Positions 9,067 to 19,448 are shown, counted from the first letter of the stretch. The stretch: DNA of 64,000 nt from Gammaproteobacteria bacterium (GCA_004173475.1 SEBU01000002.1:434001-498000); one strand, 5' to 3'. Notes: generated by a model from the sequence alone, not told the origin. Numbers and translations are program-made.

Positions 9067-9885
9067 ATGTCCGCTTTAGATAACAAGACTATACCGCGCA
9101 TTCTTATCTTTGACTCAGGTGTAGGTGGGCTCAGTATTTTTCAGGAAATACAGAAAAAGTTACCTTTCGCTCACTTAGTCTATGCATCTGACAACGCCTT
9201 CTTCCCCTATGGCACCAAAGGCGGAGAAGAACTTATTGTTCGAGTCGACAAAGTGCTGCATGCGATTATTGCGGTTTTTCCGGTAGATATCATTGTGGTG
9301 GCCTGTAATACCGCCAGCACCTTGACCTTGCCGCACATTCGCAGCCATTTTGTCCAACCCGTCGTGGGTGTGGTGCCCGCCATAAAACCTGCTTCTGCAC
9401 TGAGTAAATCTCGCGTCATTGGTTTACTTGCTACACCAGCCACGGTGTCACGACCATACACTCACGAACTAATTCGTGACTACGCAGCGGGTGCAGAAGT
9501 AATCTCAGTGGGATCAAGCGACCTTGTGCAATTAGCGGAAAATAAACTGCGCGGTGCTGAAATAACAGGTGAGCAACTTAAACCGATTTTTCAACCTTTT
9601 TTTGATCATCCGAGCGGACAAAAAATGGATGCGCTTGTTTTAGCCTGTACTCATTTTCCGCTCTTACGACATGAAATAGCCGCGCAGTTTCCAGCTCATG
9701 TACAACTGATTGATTCGGGTGAAGCTATTGCGCGTCGTGTTGCGTCTTTGTTAGAAACTCATGATTTTGTTCAATCTACCCCTGAAAATTGGGCCGTGTT
9801 TACGAAAGCATCAACCGGAGTCGATGCACTCGTTCCACAGCTAGCACAATTTGAAATCTACAATTCCCGTATTATTGAAATCTAA
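9067..9885 (+). CDS. murI: Glutamate racemase MurI
   Basis: Converts L- to D-glutamate for peptidoglycan. The 272-residue protein has the family start FDSGVGGLS, the substrate loop FFPYGTK, and both catalytic cysteines: C80 in VVACNTAST and C194 in LACTHFPLL. Length is normal. It is divergent from rmuC, with an 80-base gap in between. The next gene on the same strand, a methyltransferase, begins 28 bases after the stop, so the pair may be co-transcribed. Confidence 0.97.
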   Translation: MSALDNKTIPRILIFDSGVGGLSIFQEIQKKLPFAHLVYASDNAFFPYGTKGGEELIVRVDKVLHAIIAVFPVDIIVVACNTASTLTLPHIRSHFVQPVVGVVPAIKPASALSKSRVIGLLATPATVSRPYTHELIRDYAAGAEVISVGSSDLVQLAENKLRGAEITGEQLKPIFQPFFDHPSGQKMDALVLACTHFPLLRHEIAAQFPAHVQLIDSGEAIARRVASLLETHDFVQSTPENWAVFTKASTGVDALVPQLAQFEIYNSRIIEI

Positions 9886-9913
9886 CATCCGACAGGCTTC
9901 TACAGGTATAACC

Positions 9914-11104
9914 ATGGCATTGCCAGAACTGGAACAATTTCTCAAAGATTTTCGTCATGCTACTGACGAAAATACATTGGAGCGTTTGGTCTTATCCAAG
10001 TATCAAGGAAATGAAGTCGATCTAAACCGTATTACCGTTCGTCCCATACTAATTAAGGGCGATTTATTGCTTTCATTTTTGTATGAATACGAAACCAATC
10101 ACGTCACAAAAAATTTGACGCTGGAAAATGCTATTTCCTTTTTGGAAAATGCTATAGGCGAGAATTTTAAAAACGCACATTTAGTTACTAATGATTGGGA
10201 AATTCAGCTTAGTCTTAGTAAAAAAGGCAAAGTCCTTATCAACAAACACCGTAATAAAAATAATAAAAGTGAAACCGCAAACCAACAACATCTTTCCCAC
10301 AACAAAGACAAAAAACGTTTCGTTGAGCAAAGCCGCCCTTATTTACGCGAATTAGGCATCACTGACGCGCAGGGTGACGTTATTCCTTCGATGTCTCGTA
10401 AATGGAAGCAAATTAATAGATTCATCGAAGTCTTGTCCAACGCTATAGTAAACACCGGGCTCGCCGATCGCGAACAGGTACACATAGCAGACTTCGGTTC
10501 TGGCAAGGCTTATTTGACGTTTGCAGTGCATGATTATTTAAGTGCTCAGCTCGGTGTAAATACTCGGGTTACCGGCGTGGAGCTGCGCCAAAATTTGGTC
10601 GATCTTTGCAACCAAACGGCAAATAAGTTGTGTTTGAATGGCATTCAATTCGAGCAAGGCGATGTCAAGCATTTTGCCGCTAAAGATATCAACGTGATGA
10701 TTGCATTACACGCTTGTGACACAGCGACAGACTATGCAATTCACATGGGCATACGTGCTGGCGCAGAAATTATTATGTGTTCGCCCTGCTGTCATAAACA
10801 AATCCGGCCGCAATTGAAAAGCCCTTCTGTATTAGCGCCGCTCCTACTACACGGAATCCACCTTGGGCAGGAAGCAGAAATGATTACCGATGGCCTCCGA
10901 GCTCTGCTACTTGAAGCCAACAACTATGACACGCAAGTTTTTGAATTCATCTCGCTCGAGCACACCAGCAAAAATAAAATGATATTAGCTCAAAAGCGCA
11001 AAACCCCACGCGACAACAGCTTGATTTTTCAACAAATCGACGCCATTAAGTCATTCTACGGAATTGAACAACATTGTCTTGAACAACTGTTGAAAAATCA
11101 GTGA
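9914..11104 (+). CDS. SAM-dependent methyltransferase (Methyltransf_32-like)
   Basis: From ATG 9914 the protein has 396 residues; the frame is open further upstream into murI, but 9914 begins the conserved-looking MALPELEQFLKDF. Residues about 190-330 form a Rossmann methyltransferase: motif I DFGSGKAYLTFAVHDYL, then GVELRQNLVDLC, and a striking ALHACDTATDYAI followed by MCSPCCHKQIRPQL. The two-cysteine CSPCCHKQ segment is typical of the glutathione-S-transferase C-terminal-like/Methyltransf_32 group. The substrate is unknown, possibly RNA or protein. The N-terminal third looks like a separate helical domain. Confidence 0.85.
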   Translation: MALPELEQFLKDFRHATDENTLERLVLSKYQGNEVDLNRITVRPILIKGDLLLSFLYEYETNHVTKNLTLENAISFLENAIGENFKNAHLVTNDWEIQLSLSKKGKVLINKHRNKNNKSETANQQHLSHNKDKKRFVEQSRPYLRELGITDAQGDVIPSMSRKWKQINRFIEVLSNAIVNTGLADREQVHIADFGSGKAYLTFAVHDYLSAQLGVNTRVTGVELRQNLVDLCNQTANKLCLNGIQFEQGDVKHFAAKDINVMIALHACDTATDYAIHMGIRAGAEIIMCSPCCHKQIRPQLKSPSVLAPLLLHGIHLGQEAEMITDGLRALLLEANNYDTQVFEFISLEHTSKNKMILAQKRKTPRDNSLIFQQIDAIKSFYGIEQHCLEQLLKNQ

Positions 11105-11223
11105 TCGCGGAAACTTAGACATAGTAAAAGTGTCAATTCTTTTGTAGTATCACTGCTGGTTTTAGATGAAAGCGATTCCAGACAAATTCAGTTAGGCAAC
11201 TTGCAATTACGATGGAGACCATC

Positions 11224-11910
11224 ATGCAAAATATATCCACTATTCAATCAGCCCAGACGGTCAGCCAATCCAGCACAAGTAAGGTGCTGCGTAATACCTA
11301 CATGTTGTTGGGGTTAACCTTGGGCTTTAGCGCACTGACAGCCGGAATTTCGATGGCGGTAAATCTTGGTCACGGTGCCGGGTTAGTAATGAGCTTAGTC
11401 GCGCTGGGGCTGGTATGGTTCGTATTACCGAAAACGGCTAATTCGTCTGCGGGCTTGCTTGTAGTATTTGCTTTCACTGGTTTAATAGGTGCGAGCCTTG
11501 GGCCAATGCTCAATCAGTATTTAAAATTAAGTAATGGCGGCACCATTATCATGCAAGCACTTGGCGGAACGGCGATAGTATTTACTGGTCTCTCCGCTTA
11601 CGTGTTAACCACGCGTAAAAATTTCAGCTTCTTGCGCGGCTTTGTTGCAGCAGGGCTAATGCTAATGTTGGCAGCGGTTGTATTTTTAATGGTTGCTTCC
11701 TTGTTCGGCTACCAGTTCTCAACCATGAATCTGGTATTGTCTGCCGGTATAGTTTTGTTAATGTCCGCGCTGATTCTGTACCAAACCAGCGAGATCATTA
11801 ACGGTGGCGAAACCAACTACATTTTGGCAACTACGACCTTATTTATGTCCATCGTCAACTTGTTTACCAGCCTTTTACATTTACTCGGATTTGCAAGTAG
11901 TGATGATTAA
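11224..11910 (+). CDS. Bax inhibitor-1 / YccA-family membrane protein
   Basis: A roughly 228-residue integral membrane protein with seven hydrophobic segments, belonging to the BI-1/YccA/TMBIM family. The conserved late segment SEIINGGETNYILATTTLFM and the following helix are typical. In E. coli, YccA interacts with and restrains the FtsH protease; the same role here is an inference. I prefer ATG 11224 over 11212 because a GGAG ribosome site sits 6-7 bases before it. A terminator follows directly, so it is monocistronic. Confidence 0.92.
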   Translation: MQNISTIQSAQTVSQSSTSKVLRNTYMLLGLTLGFSALTAGISMAVNLGHGAGLVMSLVALGLVWFVLPKTANSSAGLLVVFAFTGLIGASLGPMLNQYLKLSNGGTIIMQALGGTAIVFTGLSAYVLTTRKNFSFLRGFVAAGLMLMLAAVVFLMVASLFGYQFSTMNLVLSAGIVLLMSALILYQTSEIINGGETNYILATTTLFMSIVNLFTSLLHLLGFASSDD

Positions 11911-11929
11911 TCGCGGGAAGCGTTAAAAA

Positions 11930-11964
11930 CAGGCTCCTCACCTTAAGGGTCAGGGGCCTTTTTA
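11930..11964 (+). terminator. Terminator after the BI-1 family gene
   Basis: An imperfect stem of AGGCTCCTCACC with GGGTCAGGGGCC around a TTAA loop is followed by five T. Confidence 0.8.
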
Positions 11965-12025
11965 TTAAGCGCGTTTCCTATAAAAATTCAAATTCGCGAC
12001 CTTATTTTTAATCAGGATTACCTGC

Positions 12026-14740
12026 ATGGCGACTACCTTGTTAAGTCTCGACGCCCTAGCTCCAGCACTTACGTCCAACGCGCTAGTCCTGGTTCCCAAT
12101 AATCGTCTCAGAAATCATTTGCTGCGTGCATTTGCGCTTCAACAAGAAACGCGGGCGTGGCTCAAGCCTAACATCCAGAGCCTGACCCAATGGTTAGACA
12201 CTCAATGGCAAGCCTTACAAAACCGCGGTGTGGATTACAGCTGCGTCAAGATCGCAACGCCTTTACAACGTCAGATAATTTGGGAAGCGGCGATCAAAAG
12301 CTCATCCTTGGGTGCTACCTTATTGCAGCCGAAACCACTCGCCCAACAGGCGGACAGCGCCTATAAAAATCTTGAGCTTTGGCAATTAGACGACACCGCC
12401 TTGATTGATTATTTTAGTGATGGACAGAGCAATGTCGCTCAATTCGCGGAATGGGCAAAAATGTTTAAACGCAATTTGCAACTGCAACATTGCGTCACAC
12501 GAGAAACCAGTTACGCCCTAATTGAAGCGGCATTTACGAAAGGTGATTTACCGAAATTGCCCGAAATTTATTTAGAAGGCTTCGATGACATCCCCCCGCT
12601 TCTGAACAACATTCTACATTCGGCAACCCAATCATTAATTAAGCTACCGGCACAAAAATCGAATCAACCTCATCTGATTCGCACGGAAGCTACAAACTTT
12701 GATGAAGAAATTCGTTCCGCTGCGCTTTGGAGTAAAACTCAGCTGACGCAAGCGCCTGACTCCGCACTTATTGGAATTGTCGTGCCGAATCTCGGTCAAT
12801 GCCGCGATCACGTGGAACGCATATTTACAGAAGTGTTTGAAGCTCATTCGTTACTTCCGCATTCGAACCGGTACACCCTACCCTTTAACTTTTCGGCAGG
12901 AACACCTCTTGGTTCTACACCACTAATTCACAGTTTATTTGAAATCTTGCATCTGCACGAAAACACTTGGCCATTGGAACGGTTGTGTAATCTCATTCAT
13001 TCACCCTTTTGGGGGGACGAAGAGCATGAATCAGTTGCACGCGCACATCTAATAAAACGATTGCGCCAGCTCGAACAAATCACCTTAAGCACAAACGATT
13101 TACGTTATTGCGCCAGTAAACTTGAAGAAAGGATCCCCACTCTAAAACCTGCAGGTTTGAGTAAACGGTTTGAAAATCTTGGCAATTTGTTCCGCGCTCG
13201 CTTCGATCAAAAATCTGCAAGCGAATGGCTAGTGCGCTTCGATCAAATTTTGGAAATTATGGGATGGCCGGGTAGCCGTCGGCTTGATTCTCAAGAATTC
13301 CAACAATTAAACCTTTGGTTTGAAGTTCGCGATCAATTTGCCGCTATGGATAACTTCGCAGCGCCGATTAGTTATACGCAAGCAAGCCGTTATTTACGCG
13401 AGCTTGCAGATAAGACTCCTTTCCAGGCCCAAACGCCTGATTCGCCCATTCAAATTCTCGGTGCGCTTGAAGCTGCAGGTTTGCAATTTAGCCATTTGTG
13501 GGTGATGGGATTGAGCGACGCGCAATGGCCACCGGTGCCTGCACCGAATCCATTACTGCCACTGCGTATGCAACGTGAACATCAAATGCCACACTCGAGT
13601 TCAACCCGAGAATTGGAAATTGCGCAAGGGCTAACGCAACGATATCGCCAATCTGCAAACCAGATCGTTTTTAGTAGTGCGCACACAGACGGTGAAACAG
13701 AGTTGCGAGCGAGCGCATTAATCCGCGACCTTCCATTAACACCGTTGACGCAGATCTTGGGTGATCAATGTAGCGAACTTCAAACATTTTATAAACAGCT
13801 ACAGTCGTCCTCTCGATTGGAAATTATTCAGGATAGTTACGGCCCTTCACTAAACCATCAGGAACTAGTGCGTGGTGGTAGCAGATTATTTAAATTACAA
13901 GCGGCCTGCCCGTTCGAAGCGTTCGCACGCTTGCGTTTAGGTGCTGAAAACTCTGAAGAACCCACCGTAGGCTTTAACCCGGCAGAGCGCGGCAACTTAT
14001 TACATGACACGCTCGCCGCAATTTGGCGCGAGTTAAAAAATTCGTCCGGTTTGCGCGCATTGGATGATGCAAGCCTGAAATTATTTGTCAGCAACATTGT
14101 TCGCGAAATAATTAGCGCTGCTCAAGCGCACAATCCGAGGAAGTTAGGAAAAGTTTATTGTGAGCTTGAACAGAAACGCTTGTCAGAATTGTTAAGTGAA
14201 TGGCTTACTGCTGAGCGGGAACGACCGGATTTTGAAGTCATTGCGATTGAACAGGAAAATAACATTGAATTTGCGGGGTTAGCCTTGACCCTGCGTATTG
14301 ATCGTATCGATGAATTCAGTAACGGTGATCAATTACTTATTGATTATAAAACAGGAAGCACTCATATAAAATTTTGGCAAGGCGAACGCCTAAGTGAGCC
14401 GCAATTACCTTTATATGCAGTCACCCGCGAAAATATTAATGCGATTAGTTTTGCGCAGATTAATCGTAAAAATCAAAAATGGGATGGTCTTGGTGAACTA
14501 CACGATACCAGTCTTTCACAACCCGGTATTAAACCCGCTGATAATTGGCAAACGCAATTGTCGGACTGGCAAACGCAACTTCAACAGCTCGCCAAGGATT
14601 TTATTTCCGGCGATGCTCGAATCGATTTTAAAGATAAGAAAACGGAAGATTATGCTGCCGACTTGTCGCCCTTAACTCGCCTGGCAGATGCGGACGCGCT
14701 TTATCAATTTTCATTAAGACAAAAAACAATACTGATATGA
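12026..14740 (+). CDS. AddB-like PD-(D/E)XK nuclease / inactive helicase subunit, iron-sulfur cysteines missing
   Basis: A 904-residue protein of the kind annotated as a probable DNA repair protein, the AddB-like partner of the downstream helicase. The N-terminal part is a degenerate superfamily I helicase fold (LVLVPNNRLRNHLL in place of a Walker A motif). The C-terminal part is a RecB-type nuclease with GNLLHDTLAAIW, the DRIDEF segment and catalytic LLIDYKTGS near residue 770. In AddB and Cas4 nucleases one cysteine before and three after the nuclease core hold a 4Fe-4S cluster. Here the first is kept (QAACPFEAFA), but the C-x2-C-x5-C site reads D875, A878, T884. The last 4 bases overlap the next gene. 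Confidence 0.88.
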   Translation: MATTLLSLDALAPALTSNALVLVPNNRLRNHLLRAFALQQETRAWLKPNIQSLTQWLDTQWQALQNRGVDYSCVKIATPLQRQIIWEAAIKSSSLGATLLQPKPLAQQADSAYKNLELWQLDDTALIDYFSDGQSNVAQFAEWAKMFKRNLQLQHCVTRETSYALIEAAFTKGDLPKLPEIYLEGFDDIPPLLNNILHSATQSLIKLPAQKSNQPHLIRTEATNFDEEIRSAALWSKTQLTQAPDSALIGIVVPNLGQCRDHVERIFTEVFEAHSLLPHSNRYTLPFNFSAGTPLGSTPLIHSLFEILHLHENTWPLERLCNLIHSPFWGDEEHESVARAHLIKRLRQLEQITLSTNDLRYCASKLEERIPTLKPAGLSKRFENLGNLFRARFDQKSASEWLVRFDQILEIMGWPGSRRLDSQEFQQLNLWFEVRDQFAAMDNFAAPISYTQASRYLRELADKTPFQAQTPDSPIQILGALEAAGLQFSHLWVMGLSDAQWPPVPAPNPLLPLRMQREHQMPHSSSTRELEIAQGLTQRYRQSANQIVFSSAHTDGETELRASALIRDLPLTPLTQILGDQCSELQTFYKQLQSSSRLEIIQDSYGPSLNHQELVRGGSRLFKLQAACPFEAFARLRLGAENSEEPTVGFNPAERGNLLHDTLAAIWRELKNSSGLRALDDASLKLFVSNIVREIISAAQAHNPRKLGKVYCELEQKRLSELLSEWLTAERERPDFEVIAIEQENNIEFAGLALTLRIDRIDEFSNGDQLLIDYKTGSTHIKFWQGERLSEPQLPLYAVTRENINAISFAQINRKNQKWDGLGELHDTSLSQPGIKPADNWQTQLSDWQTQLQQLAKDFISGDARIDFKDKKTEDYAADLSPLTRLADADALYQFSLRQKTILI

Positions 14741-17700
14741 ATCTTCCACTGGATTATCAAGCGCGCCAAGCGGCACTTAACCCTGCCCGCTCCTTTGCGG
14801 TGAGCGCACCTGCTGGCTCAGGTAAAACGGGCCTACTCACTCAGCGCCTCCTAAAATTACTCAGCCTTTGTGAAAATCCGGAAGAAGTTCTCGCGATTAC
14901 TTTCACAAAAAAAGCCGCCGGAGAAATGCAGGACCGCGTTTTACAAGCGCTGTGGGCCGCGAGAGAACAACCGCAACCTGAAAGTACTCATGATCAACTT
15001 ACCTGGACACTAGCAAAAGCGGTACTTGAACAAGATCAAATTCAACAGTGGAATTTGTTGCAATGCCCACAACGTTTGCGCATACAAACTATCGACAGTT
15101 TGTGCGCGTCTGTCAGCCGTCAGTTACCAATTGCCAGCGGTTTCGGTAGTCAACCTAAACCAGGAACGGATGCTGAACCGGCTTATCGCAAAGCAGTACA
15201 CCATCTCTTTAACGAACTGGAATCCGAATCGCCGGTACGTGCGGATTTATCACGACTGCTAGAGCATTTGGATAACAACATTCAGGGGCTCGAAGAGCTT
15301 TTAATCCGCTTACTTGCAAAACGAGATCAATGGCTCGGCGTTATTTTCCAGGCGCAACACGCAAACGCAAGAAAATATCTCGAACAAGTTTTGAAAGATA
15401 TTATTGCGAATAGCCTTATGGCGGCCCGCGATTTATTGCAGTTATACGGCAGCGAGTTAGCGACAATTGCAGATTGGGCTGCAACAAATTTAGTAGAAGC
15501 TGGACATACAAGCCTCATCGCGAAGCTGCATGGCATTCGCGGATTACCAGCCACCGAATTAGATGAATTGGAAAGCTGGATCGCTATCTCGGAATTGTTG
15601 CTCACTGGTGAAGGAAGTTTTCGTAAAGCACTCAATAAATTACAGGGTTTTCCAGCGGCCAAAGAAAATAAAGATAGCGCGACTTATAAAAATCGTTTTG
15701 CGGAGATGGTAAATGCAATCATCGAACTGCGACCCGACGCAGCCGACATTATCCATGAGTTGCGCTCCCTGCCACCTGCTTTTTATGATGACAAACAATG
15801 GTCGCTGTTGGAGAGTTTAACGCGCTTATTACCAAGGCTGGCGGCCATTTTGGATATTGTATTCGCTGAACAAGGCGAAACAGATTTTTCTGCGGTTAGC
15901 CAAGCCGCGCTGAAAGCGCTAGGCGATGAAGACTCACCCACGGATATCGCGTTGCAATTGGATTATCGCATTCAACATATTTTGGTTGATGAATTTCAGG
16001 ACACATCAACCACCCAATTACAATTACTTGAACGCTTAACCGCAGGCTGGGAAGTTGACGATGGACGTACGCTGTTCATAGTTGGCGACGGCATGCAAAG
16101 TTGTTACAGCTTTCGCAATGCTAACGTGGGAATTTTTTTGGAAGCACGCGCACAAGGTATTCGTCACCTACCGTTGGAAAAGCTGGATCTCACCGTTAAC
16201 TTCCGCTCACAAAGTGGCATCGTTAATTGGGTGAATCGGCAATTCCAGGATGCATTCCCCGCAGAAGATGATATTAGTCGTGGCGCTGTGACTTACTCAG
16301 CCTCCAATGCATGTAAACCGGCATTGGAAGCGAATGCCGTCGAAATTCATTTGAGTGCTTTCACGAGCGAGAAAGATACAGATGAAAGAGAAAGTAATGA
16401 TGACGACGAAAATACCAGCGACAATAAATACATCGCCGAATTGCATGAAGCAGAAGCCGTTGCAAGGCTAATAAAAAATCTGCGCGAAAATAATCCGGAA
16501 GAAACAGTCGCGCTGCTCGCACGTAGCCGAACTCACTTACAACATATTTTTCCTGCGATGAGCAGATTAGGGTTAAGTTGGCAAGCCACGGAAATCGATA
16601 GCCTCGCTCAACGTATGGCTATTACAGATCTCACTAGCCTTACCCGCGCTTTATTGAATCCCGCTGATCGTATAGCGTGGTTAGCAATTTTGCGCGCGCC
16701 CTGGTGCGGTCTCGATTTAAAAGATTTGCACGCGATTGCCAATACCAATCTTGGCGAGCATAACCCGAAAGAAAAAGAGCGTGAATTTCCGTTGCTGTGG
16801 CAACAAATTGTGGCTTTCGAAAAAATATCTTCATTAAGTACGCATGGAAAAAAAATGCTCGAACCATTCAGAGATGTTATTCAAGCAGCTCTGCAAACAC
16901 GGCAACGCAAGCCTTTACGTCAATGGATTGAAGGTGTGTGGCTCGCGTTGGGTGGCCCGGCGACACTTCTTGATCCGCAAAATATAAATGACATTCCTAA
17001 TTTTTTTAACCTGCTTGATCAACATCAACAAGCCGGCACCATTAACGATTGGCAAAGTTTTAACCGCGCCGTAAAAAGACTTTATGCATTACCGCATCAA
17101 GATGCAGATGCGAAGCTGCAGGTCATGACGATGCACAAATCCAAAGGATTGGAATTCGATCACGTCATTATTCCAGGACTTCATAAATTACCGCCTAATG
17201 AAGGCCAACAACTTTTACTGTGGCGTGAAAGACTAAGTCATCAAGGTGAGCGTCAGCTACTGCTAGGCCCATTAGCACCTGTTGGCGGCGAAAAAGATCA
17301 GCTTTATGCCTATATGAAAAAAGAAACTGCTCTGCAATTGGAATACGAAGCTATTCGTTTATTTTACGTAGGTTGCACACGGGCTATTAGACATTTGTAT
17401 TTATTTGGAAGCCTTGCACAAACAGAAAATGGTGAGTGGAAAAATCCGCCCAAAAAATCTTTACTAAGCAGCATTTGGGAAAACGTTAAAAGCGATGCGC
17501 TTGAGATTGCAGGAAAATCAATTTTACACGCCCAAAAGCAATTAAACGGTGAACGTCCGGGGCTCCAACATATTATCCGCTTAAGCTCAAAATGGAAAAA
17601 TATCCCACTTGAAGATAATGAATTGTTGAAAATTTATCGCGGCAAGGAAATGGGCGGTGAGGAAAACATTCCTGTCACTGAAAGCAGAGGTGCAAAACTC

Positions 17701-18237
17701 GCGAGACATACGGGTTCTTTAATTCATCGTGCACTACAGAATCTTGTAGGAATTAATAATAGTGAAATTGAGAAGTGGCAAAACAAACAACTCCCATTCT
17801 GGAAAATACAATTACAACAAAATGGTTGGCACAATGATGAAATTGAAAGAGCAATAAAGAAAATTCTGTTCGCCATACACAACACTTTAAATGATGAGCA
17901 TGGGAAATGGTTACTTAATAACTCTCATGAAAAGAGTGAATGTGAACTCGTCATTGTTCATAAACAAGGAAACAATATCGACCTTAAGTTAAGAGACAAC
18001 ATTATTGATCGAAGTCTTATTGATGACGGTGTGCGCTGGATTATAGATTACAAAAGCAGCGAACCAGCTCTCGAGCAGCCAATCACCGATTTTTTAACTC
18101 AGGAAATTGCTGTTTATAAATCTCAGCTTGATCGCTATAAAGCCTGCTTTGAAGCATTAGGTGAAACAAATATTAAATTGGCACTTTATTTTCCACTACT
18201 CGAAAAAAACTTTAGGTTTGTTGTTGTTGACGAATAA
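14737..18237 (+). CDS. AddA/RecB-like UvrD-family helicase-nuclease
   Basis: A 1166-residue superfamily IA helicase fused to a RecB-type nuclease. Walker A is SAPAGSGKTGLL (residues 23-34), the DEXX box is LVDEFQDTS near 416, motif III is VGDGMQSCYSFRNANVG, a DLTVNFRSQ motif follows, and motif V is VMTMHKSKGLEFDHVIIPG. The C-terminal nuclease shows HTGSLIHRALQ and WIIDYKSSEP near 1100. It starts inside the stop of the AddB-like gene (ATGA), so the two subunits are translationally coupled. Together they probably process double-strand breaks in an AddAB-like way. An acidic insertion (residues about 545-565) lies after the FRSQ motif. Confidence 0.92.
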   Translation: MNLPLDYQARQAALNPARSFAVSAPAGSGKTGLLTQRLLKLLSLCENPEEVLAITFTKKAAGEMQDRVLQALWAAREQPQPESTHDQLTWTLAKAVLEQDQIQQWNLLQCPQRLRIQTIDSLCASVSRQLPIASGFGSQPKPGTDAEPAYRKAVHHLFNELESESPVRADLSRLLEHLDNNIQGLEELLIRLLAKRDQWLGVIFQAQHANARKYLEQVLKDIIANSLMAARDLLQLYGSELATIADWAATNLVEAGHTSLIAKLHGIRGLPATELDELESWIAISELLLTGEGSFRKALNKLQGFPAAKENKDSATYKNRFAEMVNAIIELRPDAADIIHELRSLPPAFYDDKQWSLLESLTRLLPRLAAILDIVFAEQGETDFSAVSQAALKALGDEDSPTDIALQLDYRIQHILVDEFQDTSTTQLQLLERLTAGWEVDDGRTLFIVGDGMQSCYSFRNANVGIFLEARAQGIRHLPLEKLDLTVNFRSQSGIVNWVNRQFQDAFPAEDDISRGAVTYSASNACKPALEANAVEIHLSAFTSEKDTDERESNDDDENTSDNKYIAELHEAEAVARLIKNLRENNPEETVALLARSRTHLQHIFPAMSRLGLSWQATEIDSLAQRMAITDLTSLTRALLNPADRIAWLAILRAPWCGLDLKDLHAIANTNLGEHNPKEKEREFPLLWQQIVAFEKISSLSTHGKKMLEPFRDVIQAALQTRQRKPLRQWIEGVWLALGGPATLLDPQNINDIPNFFNLLDQHQQAGTINDWQSFNRAVKRLYALPHQDADAKLQVMTMHKSKGLEFDHVIIPGLHKLPPNEGQQLLLWRERLSHQGERQLLLGPLAPVGGEKDQLYAYMKKETALQLEYEAIRLFYVGCTRAIRHLYLFGSLAQTENGEWKNPPKKSLLSSIWENVKSDALEIAGKSILHAQKQLNGERPGLQHIIRLSSKWKNIPLEDNELLKIYRGKEMGGEENIPVTESRGAKLARHTGSLIHRALQNLVGINNSEIEKWQNKQLPFWKIQLQQNGWHNDEIERAIKKILFAIHNTLNDEHGKWLLNNSHEKSECELVIVHKQGNNIDLKLRDNIIDRSLIDDGVRWIIDYKSSEPALEQPITDFLTQEIAVYKSQLDRYKACFEALGETNIKLALYFPLLEKNFRFVVVDE

Positions 18238-18421
18238 TGGCATCTGTTTTTACAAAAAAGGAATGTAAAGTTGTTATTAAGGGCAATTGTTTTATTAAAT
18301 TTTTAACTTAGGCCTATTTTCTTCTTTAATCTTCGACACCCATCAATTATTAGTAGACTTTCAAAATTGTCGCTTGTAGTCTTGTTAAAATTATGCGGTT
18401 AATGAGAGATAGGAGAACAAC

Positions 18422-19048
18422 ATGCGCACCATGTCAATCCGTCATTGTTCGAAAGCAACTAAATATTTTGCCTCCCTATTTATTCTTTGCGTATCTTTTA
18501 CTTCAACAAATAATGCTTTAGCGACCTTTATCGATTTTGATGAACTCGATCCTGTTTACGACGAGGTCTATCCGTGCTGGTGCGACAATCCACTGACAGA
18601 TCAATACCTATCGAAAGGTTTACTCATTAGTGGCGCGTGGGTGGTAGGCTTAAAACCTTTTAATTCTATGCTTACCAGTGACGGAGCCACTCTGAGTTTT
18701 GTAGGTGAGCTACCAACTTTCTTCAGTATGAATGTTACCTCAGCACACGACGACGCGATAATTATAAATATTTACGGTAACTCAGGACTGATCGCGACGA
18801 AACATACATCTGGCTGGCTAGCTCCAGACGTCGAATATGTTCCGGCAATCCCCAACGAGCTATTTTCATTTAGTTCAACTGAGGGTATCCATCACGTGGA
18901 TATTGATGGTAATTACAATCTTCGCACTGGTGCGTATATCGATAATTTAACCTATACCTACTCGTCTGTGCCGGAGCCATCATCGCTACTATTGATGTTG
19001 CTGGGTTTAATGGGTATTAGATTGCATCGCCTGAGAGCCGCTCAATAA
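18422..19048 (+). CDS. PEP-CTERM sorting domain protein
   Basis: A 208-residue secreted protein. It has an N-terminal signal sequence (about residues 1-35), a central beta-rich domain of unknown function, and a C-terminal sorting tag: VPEPSSLLLMLLGLMGI followed by the basic tail RLHRLR. PEP-CTERM proteins are cut and delivered to the envelope or exopolysaccharide by exosortase. The start ATG 18422 has an AGGAGAA ribosome site. No exosortase lies in the window. The mature domain has a CWC near residue 58 and no catalytic motif I can identify. Confidence 0.88.
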   Translation: MRTMSIRHCSKATKYFASLFILCVSFTSTNNALATFIDFDELDPVYDEVYPCWCDNPLTDQYLSKGLLISGAWVVGLKPFNSMLTSDGATLSFVGELPTFFSMNVTSAHDDAIIINIYGNSGLIATKHTSGWLAPDVEYVPAIPNELFSFSSTEGIHHVDIDGNYNLRTGAYIDNLTYTYSSVPEPSSLLLMLLGLMGIRLHRLRAAQ

Positions 19049-19079
19049 ATTGTGATCATAAAATTAACAGGGTTTATTT

Positions 19080-19388
19080 ATGAAGCTGATTTACACCCAC
19101 GAAAATCGTCTGTTGGTAAACAATATTCAAAATATTTTGGAAAATGCCGGTGTAAGCGTTACGTTGAAAAACGAATACGCGGGTGGAGCGTCAGGAGACT
19201 TATCGTTTTTAAGTACGTGGCTTGAAGTTTGGGTATTAAATGATGAAGATTATGATAAGGCTATAGATCTTATAAAAACTTCTTTCAACAGTACCAGCAT
19301 TTCAGATTGGATCTGTGATAATTGTAGTGAAGCTAATACGCCCTCTTTTGAGCTTTGCTGGAATTGCCAATATGAAAATGCTGTTTAA
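19080..19388 (+). CDS. DUF2007 signal-transducing-like protein with C-terminal zinc ribbon
   Basis: A 102-residue cytosolic protein. Residues 1-70 match the DUF2007 pattern (MKLIYTHENRLLVNNIQNIL, then GDLSFLSTWLEVWV and EDYDKAIDLI), related to the PII-like ferredoxin fold. Residues 79-96 carry two C-x2-C knuckles (CDNC and CWNC) that should bind one zinc. The function of the family is not known; a protein-interaction or regulatory role is suggested by the PII-like fold. It is 31 bases after the PEP-CTERM gene, probably coincidental. Confidence 0.85.
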   Translation: MKLIYTHENRLLVNNIQNILENAGVSVTLKNEYAGGASGDLSFLSTWLEVWVLNDEDYDKAIDLIKTSFNSTSISDWICDNCSEANTPSFELCWNCQYENAV

Positions 19389-19448
19389 AAGTTGCAGCGC
19401 TCTATTTCGAGTTTCGCACTGCAACTTTAAAATTTGAACGTAAATTTA

